Shown here: piece after piece, positions 1 to 7,700 of the stretch
Layout of the letters: every line of letters begins with the position of its first letter
Position numbering within the stretch: position 1 is the first letter of the stretch
From: Lachnospiraceae bacterium
GTDB taxonomy: Bacteria > Bacillota > Clostridia > Lachnospirales > Lachnospiraceae
NCBI GenBank assembly: GCA_004552595.1
Contig: SFNX01000037.1
Coordinates: 1 to 15,276 of the forward strand
DNA: 15,276 nucleotides
Direction of reading: 5' to 3'
Translations under genes and position numbers: made by a program
The notes under the pieces: generated by a model
What the model was told of the DNA's origin: nothing
The model's database searches: none
What the model saw: the letters and a program-made list of their open reading frames with translations, nothing else

Positions 1-1011
1 TCCTGCTTCATTCTCAATATATGCTTCCGTAATGTTCCATTCCTTCGGAACCTCCCAGTCAAATACCTTTGTACCGGTAGGAACCTCTGTCAGAATTAAT
101 TCCGTATTAAGGTACTTCTGCAATATCTTGAATGTCTCCCTTACCCCATTACCTGTAATTGACCTGCATATAGGGAAAATTTCCTTACAAAGCTCAAACA
201 TTTGCTTTCCTTCTTCAAGGTGAATAGTTGAGTCCTGTCCGATATATGAGCATACCTTACGGCTTCTGTTATGCTTAACGTCTTCTGATATGATTGGGAA
301 TGAGCCCTTTAAGTCAACAATTTTCATCTCAATATCATTGACTGTGAACTTTTCCATAACCCCTGCTTTAATGAAGTCTTCTTCAAATATATCAATACGG
401 TTTGTTACATCCATATCCAGTTCGCGTACATTCATCGAATATGTTTTCTGTGAAACTTTGCCGTTTTCATCAATATAATCGGCGGTAAAATCCTTAAGAT
501 ATCGGTATGGAATGTGACCGGTCTGTTCTTCAACATAGTGTACATACACAAAAGAATGTCCCATATCCTTATCAATAAACAGATTCTTGAAGTTGTGCTC
601 AGTCATATAAGTAAATGGGGAATCAATGCCAAATGAACTCTTATTGTCCATTTTACACATATCTTCCTGCCCCTTACCCCACACTGCAAAGGAATAAATC
701 GGATGCTTTGTTCTTTTAAAATCAGATCTCTTTAATGCTTCCTTCCCGAGCGAGCCTGTTTTACAAGGAGTCTTCTTAATATCAAAAGGAACACCTTTAC
801 AGAAATCCCAGTTAAACGTTGGGAAAACCAAAGTGCCCTCTTTTCCTATGATGTCAATAATTCCATCAATTAATATGTTTAAGTCCGTATCGTCATCATT
901 GCTGATTAACAGATAAAGAAGCTGTTTAACATCAGAGGTGACAAATATATTGTCACCTCTGTTAATATGCAAATATTTAGCCAAATCTTTTAATTTAATG
1001 TACTCTGACAT
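1..1011 (-). CDS. AAC(3)-family acetyltransferase fused to a DUF4910 aminopeptidase-like domain (3' end outside window)
   Basis: An open frame of 337 codons runs from an ATG at 1009-1011 off the left edge without a stop. Residues about 1-245 resemble the AAC(3)/YokD acetyl-CoA-dependent N-acetyltransferase fold: GTLVFPTFNW (59-68), a TPCKTGSLG segment, HPIYSFAVWG (103-112), and an H-x-x-E pair at H158/E161. From about residue 268 the sequence matches the start of the DUF4910/DUF2172 aminopeptidase-like family, with FPICRSITGNGVRETF (279-294) and KVFDWEVPKEWNI (315-327). Its metal-binding part would lie beyond the window. The start is 18 bp after the foldase stop codon, with an AAAAGGG ribosome site, and there is no terminator between, so it is probably the last visible gene of the pfkA operon. 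From general knowledge, both families occur in surface-glycan or other modification loci, and distant AAC(3) relatives need not act on antibiotics. The substrate is unknown. Domain calls are confident, function is not. Confidence 0.85.
   Translation of the reverse strand, partial: MSEYIKLKDLAKYLHINRGDNIFVTSDVKQLLYLLISNDDDTDLNILIDGIIDIIGKEGTLVFPTFNWDFCKGVPFDIKKTPCKTGSLGKEALKRSDFKRTKHPIYSFAVWGKGQEDMCKMDNKSSFGIDSPFTYMTEHNFKNLFIDKDMGHSFVYVHYVEEQTGHIPYRYLKDFTADYIDENGKVSQKTYSMNVRELDMDVTNRIDIFEEDFIKAGVMEKFTVNDIEMKIVDLKGSFPIISEDVKHNRSRKVCSYIGQDSTIHLEEGKQMFELCKEIFPICRSITGNGVRETFKILQKYLNTELILTEVPTGTKVFDWEVPKEWNITEAYIENEAG
933..961 (-). repeat. Perfect 10-bp inverted repeat (RNA hairpin) inside the AAC(3)-DUF4910 gene
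   Basis: CAGAGGTGAC (933-942) and GTCACCTCTG (952-961) are exact reverse complements separated by a 9-base AT-only loop. In the mRNA this hairpin covers codons 17-27, about 50 bases after the start codon. No U-tract follows, so it is not a standard intrinsic terminator. It could be a translational or mRNA-stability element, a protein-binding site, or chance within coding sequence. Confidence 0.6.
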
Positions 1012-1029
1012 AAATAACCCTTTTAGCAA

Positions 1030-2244
1030 TTATTTTACTGTTGCGTTCTCAACAAGTAATTCATGAACCTTATTCTGAAGAGCTTCCTGTGCAAGATATG
1101 GTTTACCGTATGATTCAAGTGTTGTATCATAGCTTCCCTCACCATACATTTCTTCAATGTATGCCTTGATATCATCATCACTGACACTAATATTATTATT
1201 CTCAGCGATTGCCTGATGAGCAAGAATACTTGTACATTCATTCTTAGCTGCTTCATCAACACTTGCCTGATAATCTTCCTGACTCATACCGGTGTATTCT
1301 TCAAAGCTTGAGAATCCCTGTCCCGAATAGCTTATGTATAACTGGTTCATGTATTCATATGAAGACTGATCTGAATACATCTTAAGTGCCATAAGCTGCT
1401 TTAAGTACTTTGATGGATACTTTGAAACGCTGCTATTTTCATTAATATAGTTAGTTATATACTGATCAAGCTGACTCTTATAGTATGAATCTTCAAGGTA
1501 CTTCCTGTATTCAGTAACGCTTTTACATCCTGTTGCCTTAAGATTTTCTGCTACAAAACTGTCTGTAAACTGTGAAAGAGTGTATATTCCGTTAACAGTA
1601 ATATTGAATACTGCATCTTTGCCTGCTAATTCAGCTTTTGCGTAATCGTCAGGGAATGTAACATTAATATCAAAGTTCTCTGAAACCTTATGTCCGATTA
1701 TCTGGTCTTCAAATCCGGGAATATATGTACCTGAACCGATTTCAAGGTCTGTTCCCGCACCATCAGTAGATCCGCCTTCAAATTCAACTCCGTCAACTGA
1801 ACCTACATAATCAAGATTAATTGTATCTCCTGATTCAACAGCTTTATCTGTTTCAGTGTCAAGAACCTTATGGTTATTAAGCTGCTTTTCCATTTCTTCT
1901 GCGAACATGTCTTCAGTATATTCAACCTCCGACTTAGGAACGCTGATGCTTAAATAATCAGAAGGAAGGGTTACAATTGATGATGCCTTAATTTTTTCAA
2001 CCATTCCCGCATCTGTTAAGTACTTACCGTATTCACCGTTAGGCTCTACTACTGCTGCCTGCTTAATGGCTGCTGTTACAATTGAAAAAACAATCGCTCC
2101 TAAAATAAGTGCTATCGCAAGTATTCCGATAATTGCGCCAAATAATCCTTCTCTTTTAACATGTTCATTTTTCTTTTTTCTGTCAATTCTCTTCTGTTTG
2201 CTCTTGCTGATTTCAGAAGATGCAACATTTTCATTTTTACTCAT
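1030..2244 (-). CDS. Membrane-anchored FKBP/trigger-factor-like peptidyl-prolyl isomerase
   Basis: The 404-residue protein starts with a very basic cytoplasmic tail (K/R-rich, 13-31), then one hydrophobic segment (about 34-60). It continues with a linker and an FKBP-type isomerase domain (about 137-222, including DTINLDYVGSVDGVEFEGG and IPGFEDQIIGHK). A helical region follows (about 223-402) resembling the trigger factor C-terminal or SurA-like chaperone arms. The ribosome-binding N-terminal domain of true trigger factor and its GFRxGxxP signature are absent, so it should not be named tig. The topology predicts an extracytoplasmic foldase acting on secreted proteins. The ATG directly follows the plsY stop codon with no gap. 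GGAGGAA at 2254-2260, inside plsY, serves as the ribosome site. The domains are clear; the extracellular role is inferred. Confidence 0.88.
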   Translation of the reverse strand: MSKNENVASSEISKSKQKRIDRKKKNEHVKREGLFGAIIGILAIALILGAIVFSIVTAAIKQAAVVEPNGEYGKYLTDAGMVEKIKASSIVTLPSDYLSISVPKSEVEYTEDMFAEEMEKQLNNHKVLDTETDKAVESGDTINLDYVGSVDGVEFEGGSTDGAGTDLEIGSGTYIPGFEDQIIGHKVSENFDINVTFPDDYAKAELAGKDAVFNITVNGIYTLSQFTDSFVAENLKATGCKSVTEYRKYLEDSYYKSQLDQYITNYINENSSVSKYPSKYLKQLMALKMYSDQSSYEYMNQLYISYSGQGFSSFEEYTGMSQEDYQASVDEAAKNECTSILAHQAIAENNNISVSDDDIKAYIEEMYGEGSYDTTLESYGKPYLAQEALQNKVHELLVENATVK

Positions 2245-2925
2245 CTAATTAATTTCCTCCACTTTTTCATAGCCTTTTTCACCGTCATAAACTTTTCCGA
2301 GTCTTTCAGCCTCTGACTTTCTATCCCATAACAGAGAAAAATGAGCCTCGGTTCCCGCCTTGATTCTTTTAATATTTTCAATATGCTTTAAGTTTATAAC
2401 AACTGCCGCCATCATTAATATTAAGAAGCTGGCTATTGATTGTCTTGTATATCCATAAACGATTGCAAATACAACCGATATACTCATAGGTACGACACAT
2501 ATGTAGTTAGTTACTACTGCGAGCACCACTGCAATTGCAAGAAGTACTACGAACATTTTAGGGTCAAGTGCCAATATTGTACCGCCAAGCGATGCCAATC
2601 CTTTTCCGCCTCTAAAGTTCATATAGAATGGAAAAATATGCCCTAAAATTGCGCACGTCCCGGCAAGAGGACCAATAAATACCCTGTCAGGTAATATCTT
2701 CATTGCAAGTGTGCATACAAGAAATGCTTTAAAAATATCCGTAAGTGCAACAATAATCCCTGCTTTTTTACCCATCATAATTACAACATTGGATGCACCG
2801 GCATTTCCCGAACCATGCTGTCTTATATCATACCCCTTAAGCTTTGATAAGAAATACGACAGATTAAAATTGCCAATAACATAGCTCATTATCATTATTA
2901 AAATTACTGTGATAAATTCGCTCAA
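2245..2925 (-). CDS. plsY: Acyl-phosphate:glycerol-3-phosphate acyltransferase PlsY
   Basis: PlsY moves the acyl group from acyl phosphate to glycerol-3-phosphate, giving lysophosphatidic acid, the first step of phospholipid synthesis in most Gram-positives. It is an integral membrane protein with several hydrophobic segments. Counting from the TTG at 2923-2925 (226 residues), all three family motifs are present: GSGNAGASN (38-46), HIFPFYMNFRGGKG (96-109) and the RIKAGTE region (about 187-193). The last motif continues AHF where many homologues have PK. I chose this TTG because GAGGTG (2930-2935) sits at a normal distance before it. A TTG 12 bases upstream is also in frame but has no ribosome site and overlaps that Shine-Dalgarno. 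The polar tail of about 30 residues makes the protein slightly longer than usual. It lies 13 bp after the methyltransferase stop codon and abuts the foldase gene. Confidence 0.95.
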   Translation of the reverse strand: MSEFITVILIMIMSYVIGNFNLSYFLSKLKGYDIRQHGSGNAGASNVVIMMGKKAGIIVALTDIFKAFLVCTLAMKILPDRVFIGPLAGTCAILGHIFPFYMNFRGGKGLASLGGTILALDPKMFVVLLAIAVVLAVVTNYICVVPMSISVVFAIVYGYTRQSIASFLILMMAAVVINLKHIENIKRIKAGTEAHFSLLWDRKSEAERLGKVYDGEKGYEKVEEIN

Positions 2926-2929
2926 TTCA

Positions 2930-2935
2930 CACCTC
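2930..2935 (-). promoter_or_regulatory. Shine-Dalgarno site that decides the plsY start
   Basis: GAGGTG on the minus strand is followed after 4 bases by TTG at 2923-2925. The longer reading, starting with the TTG at 2935-2937, would place this site inside the gene and leave the start without a ribosome site. Confidence 0.65.
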
Positions 2936-2938
2936 AAA

Positions 2939-3751
2939 TTATCTTAAGGTCTCATACATAAGTATTGCCGCAGCAACAGATGCATTAAGTGATTCGACCT
3001 TACCCTTCATTGGAATCTTAACAAGAGTGTCAGCCTTATCAGAAGCCTCATCTGTAAGACCTCTCCCTTCATTACCGATTAGAATCATTAAACGGTCATT
3101 ATAGTCTACATCTCTATATGAACATTCTCCTTTAAGATGTGCTGCATAAACCATAACTCCATGACTCTTAATTGTATCAATGGCGTCGTAAAGATCATCA
3201 GTAAATACAACAGGAATTCTGAACACAGAACCCATGGTAGACCGTACAACCTTAGCTGAATATATATCTACCGTATTTAATCCGGCAAGAATAAAATCAA
3301 ATCCCGCCGCTTCAGAGGTCCTTACTATTGTACCCATATTTCCCGGGTCCTGAAGTCCCTCAAGTGCTATTATTTTAAGTGGTCGTCCCTCATATTCTGT
3401 AAGAATATCATCAAGAATACGCACATTAACTTTAACGACTATGAGAATCCCCTGCGGAGTAACAGTATCAGACATTTTCTTAAATACGCTGTCTGAAACT
3501 ACTTCATACTGCATTTTATCAAGCTTATTGTATACATCAAGCATCGCGCCTATGTGTTTTGATTTATCTACATTAAACAGACGCTCATAAAAGCTTTCCG
3601 AAATATATACTTCCGTTATTTTTGAGGGATCAGCCTCTAAAAACATTTTCGTGCCTTCGGCCACAAAGCTACTAACACTCATTCTCTCCTTCTTAGATGA
3701 AATGAGTGCGGACACGTGTTTGATTTTTGAATTGTTTACGCTTGTAATCAT
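2939..3751 (-). CDS. SpoU/TrmH-family RNA 2'-O-methyltransferase
   Basis: A SAM-dependent RNA ribose methyltransferase of the SPOUT (trefoil-knot) class, 270 residues. An N-terminal substrate-binding domain (about 1-105, with SSFVAEGTKMFLEA at 27-40) precedes the catalytic domain. Its three family motifs are intact: motif 1 at 129-150 (GLQDPGNMGTIVRTSEAAG, N138 and R144), motif 2 LIGNEGRGL at 224-232 with E228, and motif 3 IPMKGKVESLNASVAAAIL at 246-264 with S254/N256. The layout fits the RlmB/YsgA/TsnR-like group that modifies 23S rRNA, but the exact nucleotide cannot be read from sequence, so I give no symbol. The ATG overlaps the pfkA stop codon by one base (TAATG) with no strong ribosome site of its own, so translation is probably coupled to pfkA. 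Confidence 0.93.
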   Translation of the reverse strand: MITSVNNSKIKHVSALISSKKERMSVSSFVAEGTKMFLEADPSKITEVYISESFYERLFNVDKSKHIGAMLDVYNKLDKMQYEVVSDSVFKKMSDTVTPQGILIVVKVNVRILDDILTEYEGRPLKIIALEGLQDPGNMGTIVRTSEAAGFDFILAGLNTVDIYSAKVVRSTMGSVFRIPVVFTDDLYDAIDTIKSHGVMVYAAHLKGECSYRDVDYNDRLMILIGNEGRGLTDEASDKADTLVKIPMKGKVESLNASVAAAILMYETLR

Positions 3752-4731
3752 TATAAAATACGCGAAACCTGATATTCGTATTCATCTATTGTCTTTGTCA
3801 TTGCAAGTGCTTCGTCAATGTCAAAGTCAACAAACTCACCATGCTTAAATGCAACTACTCTGTTAGATTTGCCTTCACAAAGAAGATCTGCCGCATAGGC
3901 TCCCATCATTGAAGCATAATAACGATCCTTACATGTAGGAGCTCCGCCCCTTTGCATGTATCCGAGAATTGTTGCTCTTGTCTCAATTCCCGTAGCAGCT
4001 TCAATACGCCTTGCCATTGATGTGGAATGTCCGATTCCTTCCGCATTGATAATAAGGTGATGCGTTTTTCCGCGCTTTCTTCCTGCGATGATATCATCAA
4101 TGATTGCCTGTTCGTTAAAGTCATACTTTTCAGGAAGAAGAATGTTTTCCGCACCGTTAGCTACACCGCACCATAATGCAATATATCCTGCATTTCTTCC
4201 CATTACTTCGATTATTGAGCATCTCTCATGTGATGAGGATGTATCTCTTATTTTATCTATTGCTTCCATGGCCGTATTTACAGCCGTATCGAATCCGATT
4301 GTATAGTCTGTACATGAAATATCAAGGTCAATTGTTCCCGGAACACCGATAGTGTTAATTCCGTGCTTTGAAAGTGCCTGTGCTCCTCTGTAAGAGCCGT
4401 CACCGCCAATGACTACAATTCCGTCAATGCCGTGCTTTTTACAAATATCGGCCGCCTGCGCCTGACCTTCTTCATATTTAAATTCTTCACAACGTGCAGT
4501 TCTTAATATCGTTCCTCCCCGCTGAATGATTTCAGAAACATCATTTCGCTGCATTTCCGAAATTTCCTCATTCAGAAGGCCTGCATATCCTCTCTGAATA
4601 CCGACAACTCTCTTGCCGTTGGCAAGTGCTTTTCTTACAACAGCTCTGATTGCCGCATTCATGCCTGATGCATCACCGCCGCTTGTTAAAACACCTATTG
4701 TTTTTATTTCTTTTTCTTTTCCTTTAGCCAT
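3751..4731 (-). CDS. pfkA: ATP-dependent 6-phosphofructokinase
   Basis: PfkA phosphorylates fructose 6-phosphate to the 1,6-bisphosphate, the committed step of glycolysis; 326 residues is normal for a bacterial enzyme. Seen: the nucleotide loop GVLTSGGDASGMNAAIR (13-29), GGDGS (109-113), PGTIDLD (131-137), R170, the MGR motif (177-179), R252 and QRGG. Gly at 112 and Gly at 132 mark an ATP-using rather than pyrophosphate-using enzyme. Positions matching the E. coli effector-site arginines R21, R25, R54 and R154 are arginine (29, 33, 62, 162), so allosteric control is plausible. Two departures from the E. coli pattern: Leu136 within the usual TIDND signature, and Tyr258 where E. coli has His249. 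The catalytic Asp135 and Asp137 remain. GAGGAAAAATAT precedes the ATG. Its own promoter overlaps the dnaE stop codon. Confidence 0.97.
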   Translation of the reverse strand: MAKGKEKEIKTIGVLTSGGDASGMNAAIRAVVRKALANGKRVVGIQRGYAGLLNEEISEMQRNDVSEIIQRGGTILRTARCEEFKYEEGQAQAADICKKHGIDGIVVIGGDGSYRGAQALSKHGINTIGVPGTIDLDISCTDYTIGFDTAVNTAMEAIDKIRDTSSSHERCSIIEVMGRNAGYIALWCGVANGAENILLPEKYDFNEQAIIDDIIAGRKRGKTHHLIINAEGIGHSTSMARRIEAATGIETRATILGYMQRGGAPTCKDRYYASMMGAYAADLLCEGKSNRVVAFKHGEFVDFDIDEALAMTKTIDEYEYQVSRIL

Positions 4732-4760
4732 ATATTTTTCCTCAAAAAACCGCTCTCTAA

Positions 4761-4789
4761 ATTTTATCTTTTTTTCGATAATAAATCAA
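4761..4789 (-). promoter_or_regulatory. Putative sigma-A promoter of the pfkA operon
   Basis: TTGATT (4784-4789), a 17-base spacer and TAAAAT (4761-4766) lie on the minus strand in the 58-bp gap between dnaE and pfkA. The -35 box begins immediately after the dnaE stop codon. Transcription would start near 4754, leaving a leader of about 24 bases that holds the pfkA ribosome site. No terminator separates dnaE from pfkA, so read-through from dnaE is also possible. Confidence 0.6.
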
Positions 4790-7700
4790 CTAATCAACGG
4801 CTTTCACATTATTTTCACCAAATAATGAAGAAAGTGTTGAGACAAGTGTAGAATCGGCATTTACAAAAGTATTATCAAGCTTTTTTCTAAGCCGCTTTGA
4901 TTTATCGGCATTGTCTATTACAATGTACACTTCATCAGTTCCCTTTGAAGTCTTAAGAATCGAATTAAGTGTATTATCCTGTTTTCTATACTCTTCCATT
5001 GAACTAAACATAATAAAGAGTTTCCTGCCATTTCCCTCAAAACGCCTTATTACATTGCACATAATCTTTCCGTCTTTGTCCTCTTCTATTTTAGCTCTTC
5101 CGCTTATGATGACCTTTTCGTTTTCTGAAAGCCAGCCCTTAACTTCCTCGTATTGTCTGTGCCATATCATGCACTCAACCGTACCTGTTAAGTCTTCAAC
5201 TAATGCAATAGCATATGAATCACCGTTACGCTTTGATATTCTCTTTTCAAGCTTTTCAATTATTCCACCGATGACAACTTCCTGATTATCACGAATTTTT
5301 ATTTCATCCTCATTAATTCCCGTGCCGGACTGTGTATCATCCTCTTCATCTGTTGCAAGATAAAAGTCGGTACATACGTTAGTTGTGTGCTTTTTAAGAT
5401 ATTCTGAATATTTTTCAAGCGGATGACCTGAAACATATACACCAAGCATTTCCTTTTCAAATCGTAGTTTCTGCTCTTTTTCGAATTCTCCGACATCAGG
5501 ATACTGAATCTTAAAGCTCTGCTTTTCTTCTTCAGGTGCAAAATCAAACAGGCTCATCTGCCCTGTCATTGTGTCTTTTTTATCTTTATTACTCTTATCA
5601 ATAATCTGCTCATACACAGCCATAAGCTGCCTTCTTGTCTTTAAAAAGCAGTCAAAGGCACCTGCCTTAATAAGTGCTTCAACAGTCCTCTTATTGACCT
5701 CCTTAGATGAAAGTCTTCTTACGAAATCTTCGAGGTCGCTAAATTTGCCGTTTTCATTTCGCTCTCTTACGATTTCATCGACAACGTTACTTCCGACACC
5801 TTTAACCGCTGCAAGTCCGAATAATATTTTGTCTTTGCTTGCGGAAAATCCCGAATACCCTTCGTTAATATTCGGAGGTAGGACCTTGATTCCTAAATTT
5901 CTTACGGCAGCAATATATAACGGTATCTTCTTGGGATTACCGATGACTGATGATATTAAAGCTGCCATATATTCAACAGGATAGTGATATCTTAAATATG
6001 CTGTCTGGTATGTGACATGCGCATAAGCAGCTGCATGTGATTTGTTGAATCCATACGTTGAGTACTGTACTATCCAGTTATAAATTTCATCCGCGATTTC
6101 TTCCTTAATACCATTTCCAACACAACCAGGGATTTTAACCTCCTCGATATTACCTGATTTATCGCTTATTTTCTCGACACCGCCGTAAATGAACATCTTA
6201 CGTCTCTCGGCGATAACCTCTTCTTTCTTCTTGGAAATTGCACGTCTGAAGTTATCGGCAAGACCCATAGGGAATCCTGCAAGCTCCTGTACAATACGAA
6301 GGACCTGCTCCTGATATATAAGCGAACCCGCGGTATCCTTAAGAATAGGCTCAAGCTCAGGGCATAGATATTTAACAGACTCAGGATTATTCCTAGTCTG
6401 AATGTATGAATCAATAAAAGGTATTGTAGCCGGTCTGTAAAGTGCAATTCCTGCAATAATGTCTTCTAGATTCTTAGGCTTAAGACGCGTCATGAAGTTA
6501 GTCATTCCGTCACTTTCAAGCTGGAAAACTCCTTCTGTTTCTCCTCTTCCTATCATCTGATAAACGCCCTTGTCATCATAATCGATTGAAGACATATCAA
6601 CCTTTATTCCCTGATTCCTATAGACGTTCTCTACAGTATCATCAATGACAGTTAAATTTCTAAGTCCTAAGAAGTCCATCTTAAGAAGGCCAAGTTCTTC
6701 AAGAACCGGCGCCTCAAACTGCGTTGTAATTGTGCTTCCGTCCCTGCTTAGTGCCATTGGAACAAATTCATCAACTCGCTCAGGCGAAATAAGAACGCCT
6801 GCTGCATGGATCGAACTCTGCCTCGGAAGTCCCTCAAGCTTCTTAGCCATATCAACGATGTATTTTATTTCATCATCAGTTTCATAAAGCGCTCTGAATT
6901 CAGGGTTGGCTTCAAGTGCCTTATCAAGTGTAATCTTTGGGTCAAAAGGAACAAGCTTTGACAATCTGTTGCCAAGCTCAATCGGCTTATCGAGAACTCT
7001 TACAACATCCTTAAGTACTCCCTTTGCAGCCAAAGTGCCGAATGTAATAATCTGGCACACATGGTCGCGCCCATATTTTTCATTGACGTATTCAATAACT
7101 TTGCCTCTGCCTTCGGGTGCAAAGTCGGTATCAATATCGGGCATCGACACACGATAAGGATTCAGGAAACGCTCAAAGTATAAATCAAACTTAATCGGAT
7201 TTATTTCTATAATATCAAGGCAGTATGAAACTAACGAACCTGCTGCGGAGCCTCGTCCCGGTCCTACCGTTATTCCGTTGTTTTTAGCGTATTTTATAAA
7301 ATCTGAAACAATTAAGAAGTAATTTACAAATCCGAGGTTATCAATAATATTAAGCTCGTATTCTATTCTGTCTTTTAGCTTCTTAAGCTCATCTGCCTTA
7401 CTCTCATCACTGCATTCTTCAGGGAATTTTCTTTTAAGTCCTTCTTCACAAAGCATTTCTATATAGCTTCTTGAAGTATACCCTGCCGGCACATCAAAAG
7501 GCGGCAGATGATAATTACCGAATTCTATTGTGACATCGCACATATCCGCGATTTTCTGTGTATTCTCTATTGCTTCAAGAGCATACGGGAAAAGAGCACG
7601 CATCTGCTCTTCACTTTTGACATAAAACTGTCCGCCCTCATAGCGCATTCTGTCTTCATCATCGACCTTTTTCCCGGTCTGAATACAAAGAAGCAAGTCA

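Noticed and set aside
933..961. Intrinsic terminator near the start of the fusion gene
   Set aside because: The stem is good but is followed by mixed coding sequence with no U-tract on either strand.
1..1011. Calling the AAC(3)-like domain an aminoglycoside resistance gene
   Set aside because: It is divergent, fused to a DUF4910 domain and placed in a chromosomal housekeeping operon without mobile-element signs. Many AAC(3)-fold proteins are not antibiotic enzymes.
1030..2244. Naming this gene tig (trigger factor)
   Set aside because: The ribosome-binding domain and its signature are missing, and a transmembrane segment takes its place.
3751..4731. Pyrophosphate-dependent phosphofructokinase
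   Set aside because: The two discriminating positions are glycine (GGDGS and PGTID), as in ATP-dependent enzymes, not the Asp and Lys of pyrophosphate-users.
4911..5984. Plus-strand open frames of 124 and 137 codons opposite dnaE
   Set aside because: They are antisense shadows of conserved DnaE coding sequence; nothing in their translations resembles a protein family.
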